A stretch of DNA of 64,000 bases from Planctobacterium marinum (GTDB lineage: Bacteria; Pseudomonadota; Gammaproteobacteria; Enterobacterales; Alteromonadaceae): positions 1,550,001-1,614,000 of the forward strand of contig NZ_AP027272.1 of assembly GCF_036322805.1 (NCBI RefSeq), written 5' to 3'. The position numbers and the translations under genes are program-made. Positions 26,919 through 36,027 of the stretch are shown piece by piece (the stretch's first letter is position 1; each line of letters opens with the position of its first letter). The notes below the pieces were generated by a model, which saw only the letters and a list, made by a program, of their open reading frames with translations, ran no database searches and was not told the origin of the DNA.

Positions 26919-28301
26919 ATGATCACAAAAATTAATCTAAATAAGGCGATAGCCCTGCAAAAGGACTTATCACAAATGAGCAAAGTGCTTAAGTTCTTTT
27001 ATATTTTCGTGTGCCTGATCGCTCTGCTATTTTATGTATCAGGCAGTTTTATCAGTGCCTTGTTGATCGCAATTCTTGCCGGTTTACTGGTTATCAGGGA
27101 AGAAGTTAAATTACTTTTAACCAGAAGAGATTTTTTCCATATGAAGTTATGGCAAACGCCGTTAGTCACATATATTGCAGTTTGGCGGATAGCTGGTTGG
27201 GGAGCATTATTGGCTTTAACTTCACAAATTGTAGTTTCTCTAGTTTTCGGTGATGAATTGGCTTCTGAATACTTGGACAATATCATTGTTCTTAGTTTGT
27301 TTGTTTCCGCGACCGCATCTTCATATCTTCACAGAAAAACAGTTGTACAGTTTTATAAATACCCCAAAATTTTAACTGATTTGGGTTTCAAAAAATTGCG
27401 TTTTCCTTTTAACGTTTTCGATTTTTTTGCTGTTCTCTTGTCTAGTTTTTCTGGAAACTTGATTTACAAAAGTCCTTTTAATTACCTCCTTTACATCATC
27501 ACTTTTTTGGGCGTATTCCTGGGTTGGGGAATGTTCTGGCTAAAACCTGAATACATTACGGCTCGATGGCGTTTAAGTCTTGCTGAGGAGGTGCAAACAT
27601 GGCAAGTTGCTCCGTTTATTGAAATTTTAGGTAGCTTATTGTTTTGGAGTACTACATTGCTCTTAACCTGGTTTTTGGTCTCCGTTTTTAGGATGTTGTG
27701 CAACAAAATTACTGTGTTCACTGATTGGCTCTATCTTATTTCGGACAAACGTGCATTGGTTGTTTATCTGCGCAGTTTTAAACTCGATGCACCACTTACT
27801 CAGAAAACCTTTCGTACCACCAAAAGTATTGAAGAATCCATTGCGTATCCGTTGCGCCGAATTGGTAAAACCATTGCCATATCTAATCCGGGTATTGAGG
27901 GGCCTAACCCGGGCTTTTTTAAAATCCCTTCTACTGATGAAAAATGGCAAGCATTAGTGACAAAAATGCTGTCTTCCTCTTCTGCTGTCGTCATGTTAAT
28001 TGGTGACAGTAATCACATTCAATGGGAGCTCGAAGCAGCCCTGACTAAAGAGAGACTGCAAAACGTTTTGTTACTGTTTGGTCAGACACCTTCAGAAAGC
28101 ACTATCAATACATTAAGAATGTGCTTCAAAGATGAATTTAAAGACCTAGAGGAAGAGCAACTTTTCATGAATACACTAAAGAGCAATCCTCTAGGATTAT
28201 TCTATGAAACGGACTGTTTTGTGTTTATTGAGGCAACAAAACATACACCTGATGCGTTTCAGCTTGCCAGCCAGGTTTTTGTGAGTGGTTATCAGCTATG
28301 A
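26919..28301 (+). CDS. multi-pass membrane protein with TIR-like C-terminal domain
   Basis: 460 residues. About six hydrophobic helices occupy residues 25-280 (FFYIFVCLIALLFYVSG, WGALLALTSQIVVSLVF, LLYIITFLGVFLGWG, LLFWSTTLLLTWFLVSVF). The cytoplasmic tail (about 285-460) starts RALVVYLRSFKLD and continues SIEESIAYPLRRIGKTIAISNPG, SSSAVVMLIGDSNHIQWELEAAL and NVLLLF, the strand-helix pattern of TIR-like membrane proteins carrying an FLRSF motif. The Glu in WELEAAL sits where TIR NADases have the catalytic Glu, but assignment is by pattern only. Neighbours are a TIR-propeller gene (same strand) and operator 3 upstream. Confidence 0.72.
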   Translation: MITKINLNKAIALQKDLSQMSKVLKFFYIFVCLIALLFYVSGSFISALLIAILAGLLVIREEVKLLLTRRDFFHMKLWQTPLVTYIAVWRIAGWGALLALTSQIVVSLVFGDELASEYLDNIIVLSLFVSATASSYLHRKTVVQFYKYPKILTDLGFKKLRFPFNVFDFFAVLLSSFSGNLIYKSPFNYLLYIITFLGVFLGWGMFWLKPEYITARWRLSLAEEVQTWQVAPFIEILGSLLFWSTTLLLTWFLVSVFRMLCNKITVFTDWLYLISDKRALVVYLRSFKLDAPLTQKTFRTTKSIEESIAYPLRRIGKTIAISNPGIEGPNPGFFKIPSTDEKWQALVTKMLSSSSAVVMLIGDSNHIQWELEAALTKERLQNVLLLFGQTPSESTINTLRMCFKDEFKDLEEEQLFMNTLKSNPLGLFYETDCFVFIEATKHTPDAFQLASQVFVSGYQL

Positions 28302-28408
28302 TGCTTTTTTTTGAACAACGTATGCTGACAAAATGGTGGTGTAATATCGGTTTTCTTTATTAAGCTTAGTTAATCGTACGCTGATAGTCCGAAGATAAAG
28401 CAGCCAAC

Positions 28409-28422
28409 AGTGATTATTCACA
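28409..28422 (+). promoter_or_regulatory. palindromic operator 4 and promoter of the TIR-propeller gene
   Basis: AGTGATTATTCACA (two mismatches to the perfect palindrome), followed after 21 nt by TAGCAT (28444-28449). The same hexamer at the same distance is found at operator 5. Confidence 0.68.
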
Positions 28423-28543
28423 GGCTTGGTGTTGTGGTTGATTTAGCATAGATTTCCGGGCCGTGCTTAATTTGGTTGATTGAAAAACTTTTGCTGTGCG
28501 AAGGCAAGGTATTGGGTGCAACAATAAGAACTTTATAATCGTA

Positions 28544-31500
28544 ATGTCACAGACTGAATCCAAAAAATATTTAGCTTTTATTAGTTATCGTCATGCCGAT
28601 AATGCGCAGCAGGATCGCCAATGGGCAAGTTGGTTGCATAAGGCACTGGAAACTTATCAAGTACCGGAAGAATTGGTAGGGACAATTAACCAGCGCGGTG
28701 AAATTATACCTGATCGAATCTATCCGGTGTTTCGTGATGAGGCGGAGTTACCGGCGCATGCCGATCTTGCCAGTGCCATAGAATTAGCCTTGCAAGAAAG
28801 TGCGTTTTTAGTGGTACTTTGCTCGCCGCGTGCCGCCGAATCAAAATATGTTGCCCAGGAAATCGATTACTTTAAACGGCTCGGACATTCCGACCGCATC
28901 ATCGCGGCCATAATCGACGGCGAACCCAATGTAAGCCTTGATGAAAGCAAGCTTAATTATGGGTACAAAGTTGAAGACGAGTGTTTTCCGTGGCCATTAC
29001 AATACGAATACGACAAGGAAGGAAAAACCTCAAAACAAGCAGAGCCCATTGCCGCCAACTTTCGAATTTTACAGGGTGGCAAACACAGTGAAGGCTGGCC
29101 AAATGCATTATCCTATAAACGGCACTTAAAAGAGACCACCAACTTATCCAGCACAGAAATCAATAAACAGGTAGAAGCCTATAGAGCGCAGCATCACAGT
29201 GCTTTTCTTGGATTAGTGGCAGGGATTCTAGGGGTTTCAAAGGGCGAATTAACCGAGCGAGATCAAGAATATCGCTTGGAGCTGGCGAATAAAAGAAATC
29301 GAATATTAATAGCAGGATTAGTAGTTTCGTTTGTGTTTCTCTGTCTTTTATCATTCTTTTGGTGGAAGACTGAGAAGCTATACACCTCTAATTTAATTGC
29401 AGAAAGCTTTTCAAATATGCGATTGGCGGCAGAATTTAACGAAAATGAAGAGTATGATTCAGCCCTGTTTTTTTCTTTAAAAGCGCTGCCTGACACCGCA
29501 GGAGGAGAAGGGGGTAAAAGACCATTAATTGGTTACACTGCTCCTTTTTTTACGGCTTATCAAAACAATAAACTAGAAGCTATTTACAAACATAAAAGTG
29601 GTACCGACAAGCTGAGTGTAGGGCAAAAAGGTGGAATTATTATTACTGCCCCCTCTTCTGATGAAATTATCCTATGGGACAGTACTCAAGCCAAAAAAAT
29701 AAAACAAACTAATTTTAGTGATCACATGTTTATTACAGATATTTTCGTATCCACTCTAACTAACAAGGTTGTAGTTGTTTTCTTTGATAATTTTATTTAT
29801 GTGTTGAACTTGGAAGACTTATCTGTGTTTGATTCATTTCCTTTCTTAGAAAAAAAACGGTTCTTATTAGATACGGATTTATTTTACTCAACTATAAGTA
29901 GAGATGGGCGATACTTTGTTTCAATGTCTGGTAATGGAGCCATATTGGTTTATGACTTAACAGGAAGTACCCCCCCTGATACAGTAATATTTGAAGAGCT
30001 AAGTCGTATAACAGAGATTGCAATAGGAGATGATGGAAAACTTATCTTCGCCACCAAGCAAGATGGGCTATTTGTTTCCCCACTTGATAACCCGCGCAAA
30101 ATTTCAAAGTTATCAGATTTAGCGCTCGAAAAATTTATGTTAACTGGTGGTAGTCTCATTGGTAAGCGCTATATTGAAATTGCAGGCAAGAAAAAATCGT
30201 TCTTAGTATTTATTGATGTTGAAAACGATGGAAAGTTGATAAAAGAGCTGGGTCTAGAGACCGATGGACCGTTAAAGATAACTAAGAATGGTTTTATTGC
30301 AACGGCTTCCGTTTCGCAAGGGAGGTTAACCTTCATAGATAAATCTGGGAACATTAATGCAGAGATTAGCCTGGCTAATCGTTCATACCCAGAAGCATTT
30401 GTTTTGTCGAACGACGGCACTAAGCTAGCTATCAAACAAGATGGTTTCGTTTATATCTACGACGCCATTAACCGAGCTCTTTTGGACAGAATTAAAATCG
30501 GCGATATTTATACTAAAATTTCTTTTTCTCCATCTGATGAATCCATATTTGTCTATGGCAACAATTCTGAACTTGTAAAACAATTTAAAGTTAAAGTAGA
30601 CGAAAAGAAGAGTTCACTGATTACTAATTTGAACTTTAAGGCCTTTAGGTTCAGTTTGTCTGGTAGGGGTGATGAAATCCTTATAGCGAACAAAAGTGGG
30701 CCGTTTGAACATATCATCCTTGATACAAAGTCTTATCAAATTCAAAAAGAGTCAATCGCTTTTCCTGGTTTATTAGATCATGACGATTTAAATTTAAGTC
30801 AAACAGGTCGATTTGTGGTGCTTACTTGGCTTGGCGAGGATAAAAGCGGGAATATCTCAATCTTTGATAGGGTGGAAAAGAAGATATTTGAGTTAAAGTT
30901 CGATAAACGAATGGAAGCAATTGCGTTTAGTGACGATGATAGGCTAATGGCAACCACTGGGAGGGATAGAAAAGTACGAGTTTATTCAACAGATGATTTT
31001 AAATTGATTCACCCTGATAACTTAAAAAGACTAAAAAGCTATGGTGAAATCCTAGGATTAACCAATGAAAACATGTGGGTTTCTGACTGGTCTGGAAATA
31101 TTAAAGCTTGGAAGAAAGATAAAGAGTTTGTCTTAATTGGAGAGTACGATAGCACCGAAGATATTATATTTGATGCATTTAAAAGCATCTCACAGAAGAT
31201 TTTTCTTCTTGAGTTTTCAGATTGGATTAAAATTCACGAGCTTGATGACTTCATGAGCCCATGTAAATTGCCAAAAAAAGCAGGAGTGCTTGACGTTTCT
31301 TTTGATGAGACAAATAGGGTTGTACACGTGCTTTATGAAAATCAAAAGTTAGAGTCACTGAGTATAGAAAATTGTAACGTGCTGAGAGAAGCGAAACATA
31401 ACGCAATACACATTATAGATATTCAAGACAAGAGCGTTTTGTTTTCTATTGGCCATAAAGAAATAAGGATGTGGGATCGTCATAAACTCCAAATGAAACA

Positions 31501-31672
31501 AGAAATAAGTTTAAAACAGTGCCCCAAGATTAATAGAGCTTTCTCAAGTGATGAAGGTCTATTATTGATTTGTGATGACGGTAAAGTATTTGATTATCAA
31601 CTTGACTCACTAGAATCCTTTAGACCTTTCAAAAAGCCCCTAAACCTTCAGGCGTTGCAGAGGCAACTTTAA
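28544..31672 (+). CDS. TIR domain - TM - beta-propeller (WD40-like) protein
   Basis: A GTG at 28496 is in frame, but ATG 28544 places the TIR domain at the N terminus as in relatives; 1042 residues. TIR: YLAFISYRHAD (strand A), PVFRDEAELPAHADL (BB loop), FLVVLCSPRAAESKYVAQEIDYF with the putative NADase Glu106. One membrane helix at about 254-274 (ILIAGLVVSFVFLCLLSFFWW). The remainder is repeated beta strands of WD40/quinoprotein type (SGNGAILVYDL, FSDDDRLMATTGRDRKVRVY, SDWSGNIKAWKK). The propeller part looks more AT-rich than the TIR part. Expected topology: TIR inside the cell, propeller outside. Under operator 4. Confidence 0.9.
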   Translation: MSQTESKKYLAFISYRHADNAQQDRQWASWLHKALETYQVPEELVGTINQRGEIIPDRIYPVFRDEAELPAHADLASAIELALQESAFLVVLCSPRAAESKYVAQEIDYFKRLGHSDRIIAAIIDGEPNVSLDESKLNYGYKVEDECFPWPLQYEYDKEGKTSKQAEPIAANFRILQGGKHSEGWPNALSYKRHLKETTNLSSTEINKQVEAYRAQHHSAFLGLVAGILGVSKGELTERDQEYRLELANKRNRILIAGLVVSFVFLCLLSFFWWKTEKLYTSNLIAESFSNMRLAAEFNENEEYDSALFFSLKALPDTAGGEGGKRPLIGYTAPFFTAYQNNKLEAIYKHKSGTDKLSVGQKGGIIITAPSSDEIILWDSTQAKKIKQTNFSDHMFITDIFVSTLTNKVVVVFFDNFIYVLNLEDLSVFDSFPFLEKKRFLLDTDLFYSTISRDGRYFVSMSGNGAILVYDLTGSTPPDTVIFEELSRITEIAIGDDGKLIFATKQDGLFVSPLDNPRKISKLSDLALEKFMLTGGSLIGKRYIEIAGKKKSFLVFIDVENDGKLIKELGLETDGPLKITKNGFIATASVSQGRLTFIDKSGNINAEISLANRSYPEAFVLSNDGTKLAIKQDGFVYIYDAINRALLDRIKIGDIYTKISFSPSDESIFVYGNNSELVKQFKVKVDEKKSSLITNLNFKAFRFSLSGRGDEILIANKSGPFEHIILDTKSYQIQKESIAFPGLLDHDDLNLSQTGRFVVLTWLGEDKSGNISIFDRVEKKIFELKFDKRMEAIAFSDDDRLMATTGRDRKVRVYSTDDFKLIHPDNLKRLKSYGEILGLTNENMWVSDWSGNIKAWKKDKEFVLIGEYDSTEDIIFDAFKSISQKIFLLEFSDWIKIHELDDFMSPCKLPKKAGVLDVSFDETNRVVHVLYENQKLESLSIENCNVLREAKHNAIHIIDIQDKSVLFSIGHKEIRMWDRHKLQMKQEISLKQCPKINRAFSSDEGLLLICDDGKVFDYQLDSLESFRPFKKPLNLQALQRQL

Positions 31673-31716
31673 AGTGAACTTAGTAAAAGCCTGTTATAGG
31701 GCCGAAGCGGCGCAAA

Positions 31717-32634
31717 CTAATCACGGACAGATTGGTAGGGCAACTCCTTAAAAACAATCTGCTTATCCACAAACTGAATACCATAGTTATTATTGGCCTC
31801 GCCAAATTTTGCCAAGGCTTTTAGCTCTTTTGCAACCATGGTTCTGTTGCAGCCGATGGTGTTAGCGATGGTTTGTTGAGTGATGTTTTTGCAGTCTAGT
31901 TTGTAGGTGCCGTTGTCCAGTTCGGTTGCGGCCTCATACATAAAAGCGCGCAGTCTTTGATATACATCTAACTGGCTGAATTGCTGCAGTTTTTCCAGCG
32001 ATTTGCGATAGCGCAGCTTCATCATTTCCAGTGAACGTTTTGCTATTAATGGCTGTTCATTGATGATGTCGTCAAAGGTGTGGGATTCAATCTGGATACA
32101 CAGTATTTGTCGATCGTAAGACTCGGTAAGGTAGCTCACCTGGTAATCCTGATCTTCGTAATCCTCATAAATATCGTTGTAGGGCAGGCCATCACCAAAG
32201 TGTTTGCCATTATCGATGATGTCCACCACCAGTTGTTTACTCTCAGTGGTTTTTACTTTACCCAGTTCGTTTACCGGGACAGCGTCTTCGCCTATGTACT
32301 CGCGAATGCTCATGGCATAACAGCGCCCGACGATGGCAAAGGTGACCCAGTTATCTGTTTGCATCGAGAGGTGCGCATTTTTTCGTGGCTTTTCTGCTAT
32401 TACAATCGCCATTTTGTCAGCATAGGTCTCAACGATACGATTGATAAAACTCGTATCAAAATTAGCAAATAAATTTGTGTGAGGCAGCAGGTATTCCAGG
32501 GCCTTTTCTCTTGGCAGTGTTGCGCCAGCGCGCTTAGCAATAGTGAGTAATATCTCTGCTAATCTGAGTTTGTCTTCGGGATTTCTCGCGCCTGCAAGCT
32601 CCTTCGAAAGCTGAAAAATATCGCTTTTCATCAC
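31717..32634 (-). CDS. divergent CRP/FNR-family transcription regulator
   Basis: 305 residues, longer than the usual ~210-250. The C-terminal winged helix is clear (about 251-276: ITQQTIANTIGCNRTMVAKELKAL, Crp-type recognition helix), preceded by a dimerisation helix (RSLEMMKLRYRKSLEKL). The cyclic-nucleotide-like beta roll is only faintly visible and the Arg-Ser/Thr of the phosphate-binding cassette is missing, so cAMP is probably not the ligand; no FNR-type Cys cluster is present. An extra ~80-residue helical N terminus is unassigned. The ATG directly abuts the stop of the TRAFs-binding gene, giving one operon under operator 5. Likely binds the TGTGAATATTCACA sites of this cluster. Confidence 0.85.
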   Translation of the reverse strand: MMKSDIFQLSKELAGARNPEDKLRLAEILLTIAKRAGATLPREKALEYLLPHTNLFANFDTSFINRIVETYADKMAIVIAEKPRKNAHLSMQTDNWVTFAIVGRCYAMSIREYIGEDAVPVNELGKVKTTESKQLVVDIIDNGKHFGDGLPYNDIYEDYEDQDYQVSYLTESYDRQILCIQIESHTFDDIINEQPLIAKRSLEMMKLRYRKSLEKLQQFSQLDVYQRLRAFMYEAATELDNGTYKLDCKNITQQTIANTIGCNRTMVAKELKALAKFGEANNNYGIQFVDKQIVFKELPYQSVRD

Positions 32635-33924
32635 TTAGCTCTGGGCAAATTTGGCGTCAATATCCTGTTGAAATTCTTCAATCAGGCTGGTTAAAAATAC
32701 AGAGCTGCGGGATGAATAATCATCAATCAAGGTTAAATTATTTAATGTCGTAGCCAGCATCCATTGTTCAGTGGCGAGACTGAATAACTTGGCTTTAAAA
32801 GTCGAGACGTTATCTGCATGTTCCCGCAATACATACATTTCAAAAACGGTGGCGTAATCCCAGTAGTCGGCTTGCCGCTTCAGTGAGGAGTCTGCTTGGG
32901 GTTGGTCGAAAACCGTGGTGCTCATTCTGAGGTTATATCGAATATTGTCCAGTACATCCCGCATCAGTGCGATATCTCCGGGGGCATTCCGGCACTTAAG
33001 TAACGTAGCCAGGTTGATGGCTGGATACATATCACGGGTGTCTAGCTGGCAGGCTGCCTGATACCAGTCAATCGCCAGATTAAGATATTGTTTTGCGCTG
33101 CTGGCGGATTTGTTCTTCGATGCCAGATGCCAGCAGTCTTTATAGATGCGGCCACCCAGTGCTTTCGTCTCTGCTGTTGGACTCGCAATTGACTCCAGGT
33201 GTTTTATCAGTGCCGCTTTTGCGCGAGCAGAGTTACTTAAGCGGTTACTGGCAAAAACGTATTGTTCCTTGAATAGATCTTTGTTTTGCAGCACGGGGTG
33301 TAAACTTTCGTACATGAGCTGCATTTCTTCGTACAGCTTGAAGGCTCTGAGGGAAAGATAAAGATCCAGAATGTCTTCTAATTTTAACTGGTTGATATCT
33401 GAAACTGACTGAAAAATGGATTGCACTTTAGCGTTGTCGTTTTCTGCAACCGCTGCGCGCAAAGGCTCCGCCAGTGGGTTTGTTCTGTTTGTGTCACGAA
33501 TAAAAATATCGGTTTTCAGGTGTGATAACAGGTCAAGGTCCCATTTGCCAATTAACCTGTCGACATCATACCGACTATTGGAATTGTCGCTTTGCACAAA
33601 CCAATTGATGAGATTGCTTTCATTCACCTCAAAACTTGATTCATTGGCCGAGGAGCTAAGAGAAGTAGCGCTATTGCCTGTTATTGAAAGGGTAGAGGTA
33701 CCCGGCAGTTTTTGTCTTTCACCTACCAGCCTGGCCAGCGCTGGAGTCAGGTTCTGATTTAACAGGATCAGGTCGTCAGCATGTTTAATCTGAATGTCGT
33801 TAGAGTCTGACATCAGTTCAGTGATAACGACGGCATTTTGCAGTTTGCACTCAAGCATTGCACTCAACTGGGTTGCTTGTTCAGTGTCATTTTCTGAATG
33901 CAATATAAGAAGTGTGGTTACCAT
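32635..33924 (-). CDS. TIR-like / TRAFs-binding (DUF4071-like) TPR protein
   Basis: 429 residues, soluble. The N-terminal ~80 residues (TLLILHSENDTEQATQLSAML, HADDLILLNQNLTPALARL) have the alternating strand-helix look of a degenerate TIR or receiver fold. From about 150 the protein is helical with TPR-like repeats, including ALGGRIYKDCWHLASK and AIDWYQAACQLDTRDMYPAINLATLLK, the signature of the TRAFs-binding/DUF4071 domain found with TIR and kinase proteins. The first half is poor in known catalytic residues. It heads the operon with the CRP-type regulator (no bases between stop and start), so effector and regulator are made together. Confidence 0.82.
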   Translation of the reverse strand: MVTTLLILHSENDTEQATQLSAMLECKLQNAVVITELMSDSNDIQIKHADDLILLNQNLTPALARLVGERQKLPGTSTLSITGNSATSLSSSANESSFEVNESNLINWFVQSDNSNSRYDVDRLIGKWDLDLLSHLKTDIFIRDTNRTNPLAEPLRAAVAENDNAKVQSIFQSVSDINQLKLEDILDLYLSLRAFKLYEEMQLMYESLHPVLQNKDLFKEQYVFASNRLSNSARAKAALIKHLESIASPTAETKALGGRIYKDCWHLASKNKSASSAKQYLNLAIDWYQAACQLDTRDMYPAINLATLLKCRNAPGDIALMRDVLDNIRYNLRMSTTVFDQPQADSSLKRQADYWDYATVFEMYVLREHADNVSTFKAKLFSLATEQWMLATTLNNLTLIDDYSSRSSVFLTSLIEEFQQDIDAKFAQS

Positions 33925-33986
33925 TGTGAGACATTTCCTTTAATTGTAGCAATTGAGCAATGCTAGCTGCGCTATGTGGTGACAAA

Positions 33987-34000
33987 TGTGAAAATTCACA
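33987..34000 (-). promoter_or_regulatory. palindromic operator 5, autoregulatory promoter
   Basis: TGTGAAAATTCACA. On the minus strand 21 nt lead to TAGCAT (33965-33960) in front of the TRAFs-binding/CRP operon, so the regulator would control its own synthesis. Confidence 0.72.
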
Positions 34001-34112
34001 TCTTAAATATGCTAACCCCTGGTGCCCCGCAGGTCCAACATAAAAAGAAATATTGTCCTATGATGATGAGCTCCTTGTTAATTCATTGGTTTGGTGTTTT
34101 TTAATTGTAAAA

Positions 34113-34126
34113 AGTGAATATTCACA
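34113..34126 (+). promoter_or_regulatory. palindromic operator 6 and promoter of the secreted-protein operon
   Basis: AGTGAATATTCACA followed after 21 nt by TATTCT (34148-34153), upstream of the four-gene run 34202-37584. The 277-bp region 33925-34201 holds operators 5 and 6 back to back. Confidence 0.72.
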
Positions 34127-34201
34127 TTAAGTCTTGTTGGTTCTCGGTATTCTGTGTCTGCCTTAAGAGCAAGACGTAAACACAAATCAGAGGATAGCAA
34201 C

Positions 34202-34549
34202 ATGAAAAACACATTCAAAAAAATCATTATCGCCAGCGCACTTTTAACGACCTCAATTGTAGGTGCGATGCAACAAGTCCATGCAAACGGGTTTGTGTCT
34301 GGTCAATTCCAGGTGGATGGGATTGCTGCTGATTGTTTTGTCGAAGCCTACGTGGCCATATGCAACTTTACAAACTACAACAAATTTCCAGCGCGTTGTG
34401 AAATGAGGGTTAAAGGGCATGACTCATGGGGACATAATTACAGTGTTGGAGGAAAGAGACACTTAAGACCTGGTGCAACAATTACTGTCAGAGCAAAACC
34501 TGTTAATGGCCGCACTTTTAGAAGTGGATTTGGCGAGATTTATTGTTAA
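34202..34549 (+). CDS. small secreted protein
   Basis: The frame is open from 34154, but ATG 34202 has AGAGGATAG upstream and starts a signal peptide (FKKIIIASALLTTSIVGA, cleavage about residue 28). The ~87-residue mature part has four cysteines (DCFVEAYVAICNF, ARCEM, EIYC at the extreme C terminus) and basic Gly-rich strands (GGKRHLRPGATITVRAKP). No family recognised. First gene after operator 6. Confidence 0.7.
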   Translation: MKNTFKKIIIASALLTTSIVGAMQQVHANGFVSGQFQVDGIAADCFVEAYVAICNFTNYNKFPARCEMRVKGHDSWGHNYSVGGKRHLRPGATITVRAKPVNGRTFRSGFGEIYC

Positions 34550-34612
34550 TTGCCATGGCTAATACCGCCAAAAACCGTGATTTTCGCCATCTGGCAACAC
34601 CAGGAAACACCA

Positions 34613-36016
34613 ATGAAGTATTTTACACCAAGCTTTTCCCTTTTTTTATTAATGATATCCCAAGCGGTGATTGCAACTGAGGATTGTAAGTTGTTTAGCG
34701 TACTTTCTTCTGCATCACAGGTGAGACATAACAAAGCGATAGATCAATCTTCTATGTTGCAGGCGATAGAATTGCTGTATGAAGCGCATCAGAAAAAAGT
34801 AACGATGAACGACATCCTCAAATCCTGCGCCACTGATTTTGGAAGAAAGGAGCATGTCGATTTTATTCAGCAATTAGTCTGGATACAGCGTACCGAACAT
34901 GATCAACTGCAGGAATATACTGAGCAAATTCTGTCACTCTTGGAGTTAAAGGGGGCTGATGATGCTTTTCTCTCCCTGTTGGCTGTAGCCAAATTGACAG
35001 AGGCGCCAAACAAGCAATTTAACCAAGCATATGAGCTGCTATTTATGCCGAGTCTGTTGGCTGTATTGAATTGGTCTTTTGCAGAACATCAGACACAGTT
35101 TAATCGTAATCTGAAGAAGATTTTGACACTGGATAAGCATCTTCAAGTGCGTTTGATGGCATGGTATCAAAAACAAATCAGCGCCAGAAATTGGCAATAT
35201 TCAGATATAAAGAGCGTACCTGTTGCGCAGTCGCTGCTGCTCTTCGAAGCTTTTATAAGCAATGATGTGGCCGCAAAGGATAGATTGCTCACAAACTACT
35301 TGAAGACGATGGTTGAGGCACAGGCGTTTGATATCGGACTGTTGCAACTGCAGTGGTTTTATCGCAACAAGCTGCTAAGCAAAGGGCAGTTACTGACCAT
35401 CAGCATTGCGGCAACTCAGATTTTTTGCCGACGTATTGCCGACTATCGTCAACCCGCTGCATATCGCATTGCCAACAGGCTTAACCGTTTATTAACAGAG
35501 AGTAGCGGGAAAACTAATGCCTACGCAATTTGGCAAGATTGCGCTCGCGAAAATCCTGATCTGCTTTCGCAAAATACCGCGCTGCAGCTCAGTGTCTTGC
35601 TTAACTTATCTGCCGAGATACCTGTTACAAGCAGTGAACAAATTCTTACTGAAATGTCTCTGGCGCATCTCATGGCTTTCAGGTTGGAAAGCGAATTGTT
35701 ACTGCACTTCGAAAACTTTTCTCCTGAGGTGCAATATCTTGTCAGCAAATGGTTGGATGAGCATTTGCAGAGAAAAATGTTCGATTCGGACAGCTCGGAT
35801 GAGACCAGACTGTTAACGCTCAAAATCGGCATAGATACACTGCTAGGGACGATTAATATGAGCTATGCAGCCCGTATTTTGGAGCTTACCGGAAACTGGC
35901 GACCATTAAAGCTGGTTGCTGAAGAACTGTCCTCAGAATCTCATCTCCAACAACAAGTTTTGGAACTTGAAGCTATGTTGGCATCTTTTGAAAAATCTGC
36001 TGACGGCAATAAGTAA
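34613..36016 (+). CDS. secreted helical-repeat protein, unknown
   Basis: The frame runs from ATG 34550, but ATG 34613 follows AGGAAA and begins a signal peptide (FSLFLLMISQAVIA, cleavage about residue 22), giving 467 residues. The mature protein is all-helical, rich in Leu, Gln and Glu, with repeated LLQ/LLE helices (SLLELKGADDAFLSLLAVAKL), suggesting an alpha-solenoid. No catalytic motif or family recognised. It lies 63 bp after the preceding small secreted gene and 11 bp before the next one. Confidence 0.75.
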   Translation: MKYFTPSFSLFLLMISQAVIATEDCKLFSVLSSASQVRHNKAIDQSSMLQAIELLYEAHQKKVTMNDILKSCATDFGRKEHVDFIQQLVWIQRTEHDQLQEYTEQILSLLELKGADDAFLSLLAVAKLTEAPNKQFNQAYELLFMPSLLAVLNWSFAEHQTQFNRNLKKILTLDKHLQVRLMAWYQKQISARNWQYSDIKSVPVAQSLLLFEAFISNDVAAKDRLLTNYLKTMVEAQAFDIGLLQLQWFYRNKLLSKGQLLTISIAATQIFCRRIADYRQPAAYRIANRLNRLLTESSGKTNAYAIWQDCARENPDLLSQNTALQLSVLLNLSAEIPVTSSEQILTEMSLAHLMAFRLESELLLHFENFSPEVQYLVSKWLDEHLQRKMFDSDSSDETRLLTLKIGIDTLLGTINMSYAARILELTGNWRPLKLVAEELSSESHLQQQVLELEAMLASFEKSADGNK

Positions 36017-36027
36017 CTGAGCTGTTC

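Noticed and set aside
34001-34027. Operator 5 acting also on the plus strand
   Set aside because: No -10-like hexamer lies at the 21-nt position; the secreted operon has its own operator 6.
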